Shown: positions 7,401 through 15,924 of the stretch, one piece after another | Numbering within the stretch: the first letter of the stretch is position 1 | How the letters are laid out: every line of letters begins with the position of its first letter | From: DASVRZ01 sp038230215 | GTDB lineage: Bacteria; Verrucomicrobiota; Verrucomicrobiia; Chthoniobacterales; DASVRZ01 | Assembly (NCBI GenBank): GCA_038230215.1 | Contig: JBBRNR010000006.1 | Span: forward strand, 62,001 to 126,000 | Direction: 5' to 3' | Length of the DNA: 64,000 nt | Program-made: the position numbers and the translations under genes | The notes under the pieces: generated by a model | Seen by the model: the letters and a program-made list of their open reading frames with translations, nothing else | What the model was told of the DNA's origin: nothing | The model's database searches: none

Positions 7401-8144
7401 TTACGGGAATGGCCAGCGAGGGCTTTGGCGGAGTTTGTGCGCGACCGTGACCGTGTGGCGGAGAACTTTGGCGTTTGGGTGCAAAGGGTCCCGTTCGCGG
7501 GGGCTAGGCAGGATGGCGACGAGTAAGGAGGCTTGTTCAGGAGTGATTTTTTTCGCGGGTATATGCCAGTAATTTTTTGAGGCGGCTTCGACGCCGTATA
7601 GGCCGTCGCCGGTTTCGATGACGTTGACGTAAAGCTCGAAGATGCGGCGCTTGGTTAGCATCTTTTCCATGAGAACGGTGTAGTAGGCTTCCAGTGGTTT
7701 GCGCACCCAGGAACGCCCCTGCCAGAGAAAGAGTGAGCGAGCGCATTGCATCGTGATAGTGGAGGCGCCGCGCACAGGTTTTCCGCTGCTCTTCGCGTCG
7801 GCGACAGCGTGATCGATCTCCACCCAGTCAAAGCCTTTATGGGTAAAAAACCGTGCGTCCTCCGTTTGCCAGACCGCTTTCAAAAAGAACGGCGAGACGT
7901 TTTCCAGCCTTACCCAGCGATAACCTAACAGGGGAGCGGGACCTGGATGTTGGCGACCCTGAATGCGCCGGATGAGCATTAATGGAGTGTAACCCGGATC
8001 AAAATAACGCACGGCCAGCACCTCGAAAACTGGAAAAAAAATCAGGAACGCCGTCGTCCAAAAGAGCACGCGGACGATGTGCCCCCCGCGTCTGGATGAA
8101 GGCGCACGGCGTTTATCACGAGTGGTTGCGGGAATGCGAGGCAC
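7401..8144 (-). CDS. mtgA: Monofunctional peptidoglycan glycosyltransferase
   Basis: 247 aa. One N-terminal TM helix (around residues 25-45) precedes a GT51 domain: LENVSPFFLKAVWQTEDARFF with the catalytic Glu (ED motif), HKGFDW, then RGASTITMQCARSLFLW (compare G-x-S-T-I-T-Q-Q-x-x-K-N; here the second Gln is Cys), RKPLEAYYTVLMEKMLTKRRIFELYVNVIETG and GVEAASKNYW. No transpeptidase domain is present and the length fits MtgA. It polymerises lipid II into glycan strands at the inner membrane's periplasmic face. The gene ends close to pdxJ (3 bp between the genes), suggesting co-transcription from pdxJ. Confidence 0.93.
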   Translation of the reverse strand: MPRIPATTRDKRRAPSSRRGGHIVRVLFWTTAFLIFFPVFEVLAVRYFDPGYTPLMLIRRIQGRQHPGPAPLLGYRWVRLENVSPFFLKAVWQTEDARFFTHKGFDWVEIDHAVADAKSSGKPVRGASTITMQCARSLFLWQGRSWVRKPLEAYYTVLMEKMLTKRRIFELYVNVIETGDGLYGVEAASKNYWHIPAKKITPEQASLLVAILPSPRERDPLHPNAKVLRHTVTVAHKLRQSPRWPFP

Positions 8145-8147
8145 GAG

Positions 8148-8888
8148 TCAGGACTCGTAGGATTCCATGGCGGCCAACATTTCGCGTACGGCTGTTTCCA
8201 GTCCGACACTGATGCCGCGCGAAATAATGGAGTGCCCGATGTTCAGCTCGTTCAGACCGGGAATCTCCAGAATGCGGACGATATTCACGTAGTTAATTCC
8301 GTGACCCGCGTTCACGATGAGTTTCTTTTTTTGAGCCAGGCGGGCGGCATCGATCAGACGTGACAGCTCCTCCTTCTGCGCTTTGCCAGTCGCATTCGCA
8401 AACGCACCGGTGTGCAACTCGATCATCTCCGCGCCCAGCTCAACGGCGGCTTCGATCTGGTGATGGTCCGGGTCAATGAAAAGGCTGATGCGAATCCCGG
8501 TCGCTTGCAGCCGCTTGATCGTCGGCTCCAAAGCGCGGCGGTGGCGCACGGCGTCAAGGCCTCCCTCGGTGGTGATTTCCTGCCGGTTCTCCGGCACCAG
8601 ACAGACATCGTCCGGCTGAATGCGCAGGGCGATTTCGAGAATTTCCTTTGTGTTGCCCATTTCCAGATTGAGCTTCGTGACGATGCTCTGGCGTAGCTGG
8701 CGCACGTCCTCGTCCTGAATGTGGCGACGGTCCGCCCGCAGATGCACGGTGATGCCGTGCGCTCCGGCGCGCTCACAGGCTGAGGCGGCCTCGAGCAGAC
8801 GAGGCTCGGCGTTGACGTGCGTGGGCATTTGCGAGTAGCGCGCCTGTCGCAGCGTGGCCACATGATCAATGTTGACGCCGAGTTTCAT
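8148..8888 (-). CDS. pdxJ: Pyridoxine 5'-phosphate synthase
   Basis: 246 aa, the normal length for PdxJ. It begins with the family signature MKLGVNIDHVATLRQAR, contains HGITVHLRADRRHIQDEDV and CLVPENRQEITTEGGLD (catalytic Glu and His region), ELHTGAFA and the closing phosphate-binding LNIGHSIISRGISVGLE. The enzyme condenses 1-deoxyxylulose 5-phosphate with 3-amino-1-hydroxyacetone 1-phosphate in the DXP-dependent vitamin B6 pathway. It lies between purH (36 bp upstream) and mtgA on the same strand. The often associated acpS gene is not present. Confidence 0.97.
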   Translation of the reverse strand: MKLGVNIDHVATLRQARYSQMPTHVNAEPRLLEAASACERAGAHGITVHLRADRRHIQDEDVRQLRQSIVTKLNLEMGNTKEILEIALRIQPDDVCLVPENRQEITTEGGLDAVRHRRALEPTIKRLQATGIRISLFIDPDHHQIEAAVELGAEMIELHTGAFANATGKAQKEELSRLIDAARLAQKKKLIVNAGHGINYVNIVRILEIPGLNELNIGHSIISRGISVGLETAVREMLAAMESYES

Positions 8889-8924
8889 AAGAATGTGTCA
8901 GTCAGACTCCAGCGGAGTCCGGGT

Positions 8925-10454
8925 CTAATGTCTAAAGTGTCGAATGCCTGTAAAGACCATGGCGATTTTTCGCTCGTTCGCGGCGGCGACGACCTCGGGG
9001 TCGCGCATTGAGCCGCCCGGCTGAATCGCACAGGTGGCACCCGCTTCAGCTGCGGCGATCAAGCCATCAGAGAATGGGAAAAATGCGTCGCTGCAAACTG
9101 CGCTGCCTTTTAGTGAAAGCCCAGCCTCGCCTGCCTTCCAGACAGCGATGCGACTTGAATCCACCCGCGACATTTGTCCGGCGCCGATGCCGAGTGTGCG
9201 ATCTTTGCTGGTGTAAACGATGGCATTGGATTTGACGTGCTTGACGATTTTCCAACCAAATGCCATGGCCTTCATTTCATCGATGGACGGCGGTCGCTCT
9301 GTGACGACTTTCTCCTCCATTCCACTGAAACTCGCCCGGTCCACATCCTGGACGAGAACGCCACCCATGACGGCGCGGTAGTCAAGTTCGTGCGCGCCGC
9401 TCTGGGCCACGTCGGCCATGCGCATGAGGCGGAGGTTTTTCTTTTTCTGCAAAAGAGCACGAGCATCCGGCTCAAAGTCCGGTGCGATGATGACCTCGCT
9501 GAAGATTTCGCCAATGGCCCGCGCGAGCGCCTCGGTGAGTGGGCGGTTTGTAATGATGATGCCACCAAACGGAGCTTGTTTGTCGGTGGCGAACGCCTTC
9601 AACCAGGCCTCGCGCAGATCCGGATCGCTGCCGACTCCACACGGATTGGTGTGCTTTAAAATGGCGACAGTGGGCTCGTTAAATTCCAGAATCAGACGAC
9701 CGGCAGCACTGATGTCGAGGATGTTGTTGTAGGAAAGCTCCTTGCCGTGCAATTGCTGGAAATGGTCGTTGAAATGCCCGTAAAGCGCGGCTTCCTGATG
9801 GGGATTTTCGCCGTAACGAAGTCGCTGGGTGAGCGGGAGCGACAGGGAAAAATTCGTGCCACATTCCTGCTCGCGATTCAGAAAAGTGGAGATCATCTGG
9901 TCGTAGCGGGCGGTCAGTTGGAAAACCTTGATGGCAAGTTTTTCGCGGAGGCTGAGCGTGGTCTCGCCATCGTTTTCGGCGAGTTCTGCCAGAACGACTT
10001 CGTAATCCGTGGGATCAGTGACAACGGTGACGAAGCGGTAGTTTTTCGCTGCGCTGCGGAGCATGGAAGGCCCGCCGATGTCAATCTGCTCAATGGCTTG
10101 CTCGAGCGTCACGTCCGGCTTGGCGACGGTTTCCTCGAAGGGATATAAGTTCACCACGACCAGATCGATGGGCTCAATGCCGGCCGAGGCGGCTTCCTTG
10201 ACGTGTTGCTCGTTGTCGCGCACGTAGAGTAGTCCACCGTGGACGAGCGGATGCAGCGTCTTGACGCGGCCATTCATCATTTCCGGGAACTTGGTGAGAT
10301 CAGAAACGTCCTTGCAGGCGATGCCTTCCGCCCGGAGCAAAGTCGCGGTGCCGCCAGTGGAAACGAGTTCGATGCCATTCTCCGCGAGTTTTTTGGCAAA
10401 GGGCACGAGGCCGGACTTGTCGGAAACAGAAAGAAGGGCGCGGAGGATTTTCAT
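8925..10454 (-). CDS. purH: Bifunctional AICAR transformylase/IMP cyclohydrolase
   Basis: 509 aa, matching bacterial PurH. The N-terminal cyclohydrolase (MGS-like) domain shows SVSDKSGLVPFAKKL, STGGTATLLRAEGI, TKFPEMMNGRVKTLHP and IDIGGPSMLRSAAKN. The C-terminal transformylase domain has RYGENPHQEAALYG, AILKHTNPCGVG with the Lys-His catalytic pair, QAPFGGIIITNRPL, KSNAIVYTSKDRTLGIGAGQMSRVDS and SDAFFPFSDGL. It carries out the last two steps of de novo IMP synthesis in the cytoplasm. It is 54 bp downstream of lpxD on the same strand. Confidence 0.97.
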   Translation of the reverse strand: MKILRALLSVSDKSGLVPFAKKLAENGIELVSTGGTATLLRAEGIACKDVSDLTKFPEMMNGRVKTLHPLVHGGLLYVRDNEQHVKEAASAGIEPIDLVVVNLYPFEETVAKPDVTLEQAIEQIDIGGPSMLRSAAKNYRFVTVVTDPTDYEVVLAELAENDGETTLSLREKLAIKVFQLTARYDQMISTFLNREQECGTNFSLSLPLTQRLRYGENPHQEAALYGHFNDHFQQLHGKELSYNNILDISAAGRLILEFNEPTVAILKHTNPCGVGSDPDLREAWLKAFATDKQAPFGGIIITNRPLTEALARAIGEIFSEVIIAPDFEPDARALLQKKKNLRLMRMADVAQSGAHELDYRAVMGGVLVQDVDRASFSGMEEKVVTERPPSIDEMKAMAFGWKIVKHVKSNAIVYTSKDRTLGIGAGQMSRVDSSRIAVWKAGEAGLSLKGSAVCSDAFFPFSDGLIAAAEAGATCAIQPGGSMRDPEVVAAANERKIAMVFTGIRHFRH

Positions 10455-10508
10455 TGGGCGGGAAAGATGGAGAATGCCGGTGGTAAAAGCAACAGGATTG
10501 GCGTGCGC

Positions 10509-11531
10509 CTACCCGGGATTGGTGCTCTTTTCGAGCGCTTTAACGCGGGCAAAAAGCTTCGGAAGACGACTAAGATAGGCCATTTTTTCCGCCATGTCTC
10601 TGGCGGGCTCAGCGTAGTAACCCATCCATTTGGTGCCAGCTGGAATGCTTTTGCTGATGCCGGCTTTGGCCCCAATGATGGCCTGGTCGCCGATTCTCAC
10701 ATGGCCGACGATGCCCGCCCCACCGGCGACGATAACGTAGTTGCCGAGGTGCGTGCTCCCCGAGATACCAGCCTGAGCAATAATCAGGCAATGTTTTCCG
10801 ATGACCACGTTGTGCGCAATCTGGACGAGGTTGTCGATCTTGGTGCCTTCGCCGATCCAAGTCCGGCCAAAGCGGGCGCGGTCGATCGTGGTGTTAGCAC
10901 CGATTTCCACATCGTCATCCAACTGGACAATGCCGATCTGCGGGATTTTTTGGTGTCGGCCATCAACAGTTTCAAAACCATAGCCATCGGACCCGATGAC
11001 GGCTCCACTGTGGATGATAACGCGGTGGCCAATTTGGGCGCGTTCGCGAATAGTGACGTTCGGATAAATGAGGCAATTTTCCCCAAGACTGCTGTCGTGC
11101 CCGATGTAGGAATGGGCCCCGACGACGGAACCGGGGCCGATTTTGACTCCACTTTCAATTACGGCATTTGGCTGAATGGAGGCGGTCGAATCGATTTGGC
11201 AGTGTTCGCCAATGACCGCTCGTGGGTGAATGCCCGGTGCCCAGATGGGCGACTCGGGACGAAATTTTGCCATGATAATGGTGAAAGCAAGCGAGGGATT
11301 TTCCACGGCGATGAGCGCGCCTTTTAGCGATATATCCACGTCGAACGGCACCAAAACCGCCCCTGCCTGGGTGGCTTTCAGATCCGCCGCGTATTTCGGA
11401 TTGGCAAAGAAAGACAGGTCGGTGGATTGCGACTCGCCCAGCGAGGCGACGCCTTGGATGGGTGTTGTTCCATTACCGGACAGCAATGTGCCCCCGACTA
11501 GATCGACGATTTCTTGGACGCTCAGGATCAT
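10509..11531 (-). CDS. lpxD: UDP-3-O-acylglucosamine N-acyltransferase
   Basis: 340 aa from the ATG at 11531 (MILSVQEIVDLVGG). A longer frame to 11555 exists but would begin inside the hairpin region. An N-terminal uridine-binding domain is followed by a left-handed beta-helix of hexapeptide repeats (HPRAVIGEHCQIDSTASI onwards) with the acyl-transfer His in AHNVVIGKHC and the end motif GGAGIVGHVRIGD, then a C-terminal helix. LpxD adds the second hydroxyacyl chain in lipid A synthesis. The bamA-skp-lpxD order is the classic envelope cluster; fabZ and lpxA are not adjacent here. Confidence 0.95.
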   Translation of the reverse strand: MILSVQEIVDLVGGTLLSGNGTTPIQGVASLGESQSTDLSFFANPKYAADLKATQAGAVLVPFDVDISLKGALIAVENPSLAFTIIMAKFRPESPIWAPGIHPRAVIGEHCQIDSTASIQPNAVIESGVKIGPGSVVGAHSYIGHDSSLGENCLIYPNVTIRERAQIGHRVIIHSGAVIGSDGYGFETVDGRHQKIPQIGIVQLDDDVEIGANTTIDRARFGRTWIGEGTKIDNLVQIAHNVVIGKHCLIIAQAGISGSTHLGNYVIVAGGAGIVGHVRIGDQAIIGAKAGISKSIPAGTKWMGYYAEPARDMAEKMAYLSRLPKLFARVKALEKSTNPG

Positions 11532-11552
11532 TGGGCTATAAAGGGTGGCTCC

Positions 11553-11584
11553 CAAAGAGAAAGGGCAGCCTGTGGAGGCTGCCC
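11553..11584 (-). terminator. Hairpin between skp and lpxD
   Basis: GGGCAGCCT (11563-11571) pairs perfectly with AGGCTGCCC (11576-11584) around a 4-base loop. On the minus strand it is followed by TTTCTCTTT. The stem is strong but the U-tract is interrupted, so it could be a partial terminator or attenuator dividing bamA-skp from lpxD-purH-pdxJ-mtgA, or a processing stem. Confidence 0.6.
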
Positions 11585-11610
11585 TAACTGGTTTAAAGAT
11601 GGAAGTGAGA

Positions 11611-12231
11611 TTATTTCTTGGCTTTCGGAGTCTTCTCTGGTGTTGCCGAAGGAGTCGCCGCTGCGGTCTGGCTCTTGTTTAGCGAGTCGATGATCGTCTG
11701 GCTGAAGTCGAAGGTGTCGCGAGCGTAGAGAAGGAAGGGAACGCTGTTTAAGCTGGCTCCGGAACGATCGAAGACAATGTCAAAGTTTTCCGCTGCGACC
11801 TTATCCTGGATGAGTTTATTGATTTCCTCAACGATGCCATTGCGCATGCGAACGGCTTGTTCCTGGAGCTGCTTTTCGCGGGTCACACGAAAATCGTTAA
11901 TGTCTTTCTCCATGCCTTTTGCGTCGTTGATTTTCTCATCGCGAGTCTTGGCTTTCTGCTCCTTGGTGTCGTTACTCAATTCGGTTTTCTTGAGTTCGTC
12001 GTTGAGCTTGTTGATCTCGTCGATCTGCTTTTTGTAGCCTTCGATACGGTCGTCGAGTTCTTTTTTCGCGGCGGCACGGGCGTCGTTGATTTTGGTCTCG
12101 GCGTCCTTGGTTTTGTAATAGCCTTGGAAGACTTTGTTCATGTCGACGGTGCCGATTTTCAGTTCAGCAGAGGCCGTGGAGGCAAACGCCATGGAAAGTG
12201 CAGCAAGGGTGAGGGTGAGGTATTTTTTCAT
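11611..12231 (-). CDS. skp: OmpH/Skp-family periplasmic chaperone
   Basis: 206 aa from the ATG at 12231; the open frame extends upstream but this Met begins a clear signal peptide (MKKYLTLTLAALSMAFASTASA). LKIGTVDMNKVFQGYYKTKD is the usual first strand of the family, followed by a long, highly charged Lys/Asp/Glu coiled coil (about residues 40-145) and a closing strand DIVFDRSGASLNSVPFLLYA. An Ala/Thr/Pro tail ends KTPKAKK. Skp trimers hold unfolded outer-membrane proteins in the periplasm for delivery to BamA, encoded immediately upstream on the same strand. Confidence 0.88.
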   Translation of the reverse strand: MKKYLTLTLAALSMAFASTASAELKIGTVDMNKVFQGYYKTKDAETKINDARAAAKKELDDRIEGYKKQIDEINKLNDELKKTELSNDTKEQKAKTRDEKINDAKGMEKDINDFRVTREKQLQEQAVRMRNGIVEEINKLIQDKVAAENFDIVFDRSGASLNSVPFLLYARDTFDFSQTIIDSLNKSQTAAATPSATPEKTPKAKK

Positions 12232-12292
12232 TGGATGTAAGAGTAGGAATGTCTTTTTGGTTTGGAATGAGACCGGGCGCAAGTGAATACGT

Positions 12293-14596
12293 TCAAAATT
12301 GATAGCCAACATTGAAGTTAAATTTACCGCTTGAGTCATTGAATGTGTCGGACTGGATTGGAATGCCGTAATCAATGCGGATCGGGCCAATCGGAAGATC
12401 GAGACGCACACCGAAGCCGATGTCGGAGTTTACATCGCCATTGAAGCCATAGGCATCTGCACTGACGAAGCCGGTGTCGTAGAAAAAGGCGCCGCGCACT
12501 TTCTCTACAATCGGGAAGGTGTATTCAGCCGTCAGATGTGCCATGGTGCGGCCGCCGAGGGGGTTGCCGAGAGTGTCTTTGGGGCCGACATCGCGATAAT
12601 CGAAGCCACGCAAACTATTGGCACCACCGAGGTAGAGGCGGTCAAAAATAGGGACGTTCCCATTGCTCCAGCTATCGATAACAGCGGCCTCAGCATTGAC
12701 GAGGAAAATGGTGTCCCAAGGCAGGGAGAAATACTGTGTGCCCTCGATGCTGAAGCCGTAAGTCTCCACGTCGCCGCCGAGAATGCCGCCAGCGTAGTGA
12801 ACGCCTGCGTCGATTTTATGGCCCGATCTCGTGAGCTTGCCGCTGTCGCGAGTGTCGTTGGTGACGAAGAACGAGATCTGGCTCTTAATTTTGTCGCCCT
12901 CCTCATCGCGAATGGCTTGGGTGACATTGGAATCCAAGTTGTAAATGCCCACGTCCTCAAGGCGATACTCCAGCCGCGCTTGGGTGAAATTATCCAGCGG
13001 CTTGCGCAGTGTGGTCGCAAAACCATAGTTCCTTTGCGAATAAACCGTGCTCTGGTAATCAGCCTCGCGATAATAAACCTCGCCGCCGAGTGAGAGTTTT
13101 TTGTCCATAAAATAGGGCTCCGTCAGCCCCAGGATGAAGTCTTTGCGGCGGGAGCCGTATTGCAGCTTGAGACGAAATTTCTGGCCAGCGCCGGTGAAAT
13201 TTGGGTAACCAGCGATGTCGAAGTTGCCTTGGGTGACCTCGGCAAATCCGAGCAACGAGTCGATGGAACTGAAACCGAAGCCGAAATTGAGCGATCCGGT
13301 ACGTTTTTCATCCACATTGATGTTCAAATCCTTGCGTCCGGGAACCATAGTGTCAGTCGCGTAAGTCTCGACTTTCTCGAAATAATCGAGGCCTTCGAGG
13401 CGCTTTTTGCTGATGTCCACCCTGACGGTGTCATAGACGTCGCCGGGAGCCAAAACCAGTTCGCGACGGAGGACTTTGTCCTTAGTGCGAGTGTTGCCGG
13501 TGATGTTAATGCGTTCGAGGTAGCTCTGGACGCCCTCCTCGATTTTGTATTGCAGATTGACCGCTCCGGGACCTGCAGGAGTCGTGATCAAATCGACTTT
13601 CATGTCAGCGTAACCTAGGCGTCCATAAGAATCCTCGATCGCCTTGATGTCTTTCTGACTTTGAGTCGGACCAAAAACAGCCCCTTCTTTCATCTGCAAA
13701 ATACCGCGGATTTGTTCTGTCGTGGCCAGTTGGTTTCCCTCGATGGAGAGCGCGTGAACGTTGTATTTCGGCCCCTCGTAGATCGAGATATTCAAGTCCA
13801 CTTTTTTGTTACTGATGCGGGCCACTTGCGAATTAATAATTTTCACGTCTGAATAACCAGCGTCCTGGTAGAGGAGTTTGATTTTCTGGAGATCCTCGTC
13901 GAGTTGGGTCGCGCTGAGCTGGCCAGATTTATTGAAGAACGAAAGCAGGTTCTTCGGCTTGGTTTTCATCTCCTGAATAAGCCGCTTCTTCTTAAAAACG
14001 GTGTTTCCTGCGAAATTGATGTTGTGGATCTCCGTCTTGGCGCCCTCGGAAATAACGTAGGTTACGCGAGCCTTGCCTGTCTTCGCATCAATGTCGGTTT
14101 TGTATTGGATGCCGATGTCGGTATAGCCTTTTTTCTGATACATTTCGATGATCTTCTGGCGATCCGCCTCGAGCGTATCCTCGTTCAAAATCGCGCCGGG
14201 TTTGGCGGTGATTTCCTTGCGAATACGCGTCGGCTTGATGATCTCGCCGCCATCAATGAACACCTCGCTGACGGTCGCTTTGCCTTGCACCACGATAAAG
14301 ACTTTAATGTTGTTCCCCGACGGTTCGCCAAACATGCGTACATTGGTCACTGCGCCAGTGCGATAGAGGCTCTTAATGTCTTCCTCGACGACCGGTTCTG
14401 AATACGGTCTGCCGACGGTCGTGCGTATATTGGCGAGAATGCGTTCCTTACTGATCGCGGCTGGCCCGGCGTATTGCACCTCGATGGATTGCACTATCGG
14501 AGCGCTCGGCGCTGTTTGCGAGAAAGCGGGGAGGGAGGTGAGTAGAAGAAGGAAGGCGGCGGAAACGATTCTCAAGGTGGCGGAGATGGTTGTCAT
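12293..14596 (-). CDS. bamA: Outer membrane protein assembly factor BamA
   Basis: 767 aa. It has a signal peptide (residues 1-27, ending LPAFSQ), five POTRA domains (roughly 30-430) with repeated GN-T/F-KKK patterns such as INFAGNTVFKKKRLIQEMK and INITGNTRTKDKVLRRELV, and then a C-terminal Omp85 barrel beginning near residue 440. The lid-lock motif is partly seen as LYLGGANSLRGFDYRDVGP (VRGF-like), and the protein ends in FNFNVGYQF with the terminal Phe required for barrel insertion. BamA inserts outer-membrane beta-barrel proteins, confirming a diderm envelope. It is the first gene of the bamA-skp-lpxD run. A short GC hairpin (CCCGC/GCGGG near 14627) lies in its leader. Confidence 0.96.
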   Translation of the reverse strand: MTTISATLRIVSAAFLLLLTSLPAFSQTAPSAPIVQSIEVQYAGPAAISKERILANIRTTVGRPYSEPVVEEDIKSLYRTGAVTNVRMFGEPSGNNIKVFIVVQGKATVSEVFIDGGEIIKPTRIRKEITAKPGAILNEDTLEADRQKIIEMYQKKGYTDIGIQYKTDIDAKTGKARVTYVISEGAKTEIHNINFAGNTVFKKKRLIQEMKTKPKNLLSFFNKSGQLSATQLDEDLQKIKLLYQDAGYSDVKIINSQVARISNKKVDLNISIYEGPKYNVHALSIEGNQLATTEQIRGILQMKEGAVFGPTQSQKDIKAIEDSYGRLGYADMKVDLITTPAGPGAVNLQYKIEEGVQSYLERINITGNTRTKDKVLRRELVLAPGDVYDTVRVDISKKRLEGLDYFEKVETYATDTMVPGRKDLNINVDEKRTGSLNFGFGFSSIDSLLGFAEVTQGNFDIAGYPNFTGAGQKFRLKLQYGSRRKDFILGLTEPYFMDKKLSLGGEVYYREADYQSTVYSQRNYGFATTLRKPLDNFTQARLEYRLEDVGIYNLDSNVTQAIRDEEGDKIKSQISFFVTNDTRDSGKLTRSGHKIDAGVHYAGGILGGDVETYGFSIEGTQYFSLPWDTIFLVNAEAAVIDSWSNGNVPIFDRLYLGGANSLRGFDYRDVGPKDTLGNPLGGRTMAHLTAEYTFPIVEKVRGAFFYDTGFVSADAYGFNGDVNSDIGFGVRLDLPIGPIRIDYGIPIQSDTFNDSSGKFNFNVGYQF

Positions 14597-14727
14597 AAAT
14601 AAATGTGGAGTCCACGGGGAAATCCCGCAAAGCGGGCTATAGATGTGGGAAAATTGAGGCAGAGGTCAAGCGTTTCTCAAAATAAAAAGACACAGGCCTA
14701 TGGAAACCGAGCCGAGTTACAGTGAAT

Positions 14728-15825
14728 TCAGGGCTGATCCAGCAGGCGATACCAGTTGTCCCGGGCACGCGGTTCATAGCCCGCTTCCGTCACGAGCCGA
14801 CGAATGTCCTCCACTGCCAGGCGAAACGACGTGCCAGCCTTGCTAACCACATTTTCCTCCATCATCACAGATCCGAAATCGTTCGCGCCATACTTCAACG
14901 CGATCTGACCGATTTTTGGACCCTGCGTTACCCAGGAGCTTTGCACGTTGTCGAAATTATCCAAAAAAATACGGGAGAGCGCCTGCATCCGCAGATATTC
15001 CGCGCTACCTACTGGCTCGGCTTTGAGCAGCGTATTCTCCGGCTGGAACGTCCAACAAATGAACGCCGTGAAACCACCCGTCGCATCCTGCTGGTCACGC
15101 AGTCGCTGCAAATGCTCAATGCGTTCCCCGACCGTTTCCACATGGCCAAACATCATCGTCGCACTCGTGTTCAGCCCCAACTCGTGGGCGATCGCCATCA
15201 CCTCCAGCCACTGATTCGAGTTGCATTTCAATGGAGCGATTCGGTTCCGTACCCGATCCACTAAAATCTCCCCGCCTCCACCTGGAATCGAGCCCAGGCC
15301 AGCTTCCTTAAATTTCGCAATCACTTCGCGCAGAGGCATTTGGAAGACGTGCGAGAAATGATTAAACTCCGGCGGACTGAACGCGTGGATGTTGATGTGT
15401 GGAAATTTTTCCCGGATGTGATGCAGGAGTTCGAGATAATGATCGAGTCCGAGCTTGGGATGGTGCCCGCCTTGCATGAGAATTTGCACGCCACCGATTG
15501 CTCTAAGCTCCTCGATTTTTTGGTCGATCTGTTCGTGAGTCAGAACGTAATGGTCCGCGTCTTTTTCCGTCCGATAGAACGCGCAGAACTTGCAATATAC
15601 GTTGCAGACGTTGGTGTAATTGATGTTGCGGTCGATGATGTAGGTGACGATCTCATTGCCACGTCCGCCGTAGTCTGCCGTTTTTTTTTGCTGTCGGCGC
15701 TGATCCGCCAACCAGCCCAGTTCCGGCAAGGGCAACCGATAGAGATCCATTGCCTCAGCCGCTGAAATACGCTCTCCTGCAATGACTTTTTCAAAGGCTA
15801 AATCTTCAGAAATCAGAGCTGGCAT
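14728..15825 (-). CDS. mqnC: Cyclic dehypoxanthinyl futalosine synthase
   Basis: 365 aa from the ATG at 15825, chosen because AGGAAAA sits just upstream; the longer frame to 15903 has no such site. Radical SAM Cys motif CNVYCKFCAFYR near the N-terminal third, QGGHHPKLGLDHY, SPPEFNHFS, GLGSIPGGGGEILVD, ATMMFGHVET and the MqnC-type GSVMMEENVVSKAGT. MqnC cyclises dehypoxanthine futalosine in the futalosine pathway to menaquinone, indicating a menaquinone-based respiratory chain. MqnE is the nearest relative, but the GGGGEIL and MMEENVV motifs favour MqnC. No other mqn genes are in the window. Confidence 0.92.
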   Translation of the reverse strand: MPALISEDLAFEKVIAGERISAAEAMDLYRLPLPELGWLADQRRQQKKTADYGGRGNEIVTYIIDRNINYTNVCNVYCKFCAFYRTEKDADHYVLTHEQIDQKIEELRAIGGVQILMQGGHHPKLGLDHYLELLHHIREKFPHINIHAFSPPEFNHFSHVFQMPLREVIAKFKEAGLGSIPGGGGEILVDRVRNRIAPLKCNSNQWLEVMAIAHELGLNTSATMMFGHVETVGERIEHLQRLRDQQDATGGFTAFICWTFQPENTLLKAEPVGSAEYLRMQALSRIFLDNFDNVQSSWVTQGPKIGQIALKYGANDFGSVMMEENVVSKAGTSFRLAVEDIRRLVTEAGYEPRARDNWYRLLDQP

Positions 15826-15924
15826 AAGTTTTCCTAATGGTTTCCAGATTATCTCTTTGGGAGGAAAATAGCAAGGTGCGGCAGTTGACATCCCCCGCGT
15901 CAATCTTTAGGAGAAAGTTTGAAT

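Noticed and set aside
7183..7572. A 129-codon plus-strand frame between the rhodanese remnant and mtgA
   Set aside because: Its second half lies on the opposite strand of the mtgA 3' end, its composition is Arg/Ser-rich and it matches no family; most likely a by-product of the antisense of mtgA.
10239..11327. A 362-codon plus-strand frame opposite lpxD and purH
   Set aside because: Its periodic Asp/Gly/Ala pattern is the mirror of the LpxD hexapeptide repeats; the minus-strand gene is unambiguous.
12823..14720. A riboswitch or SOS box upstream of bamA or recA
   Set aside because: A short CCCGC/GCGGG stem is present before bamA, but no known riboswitch core or LexA-like palindrome could be recognised.
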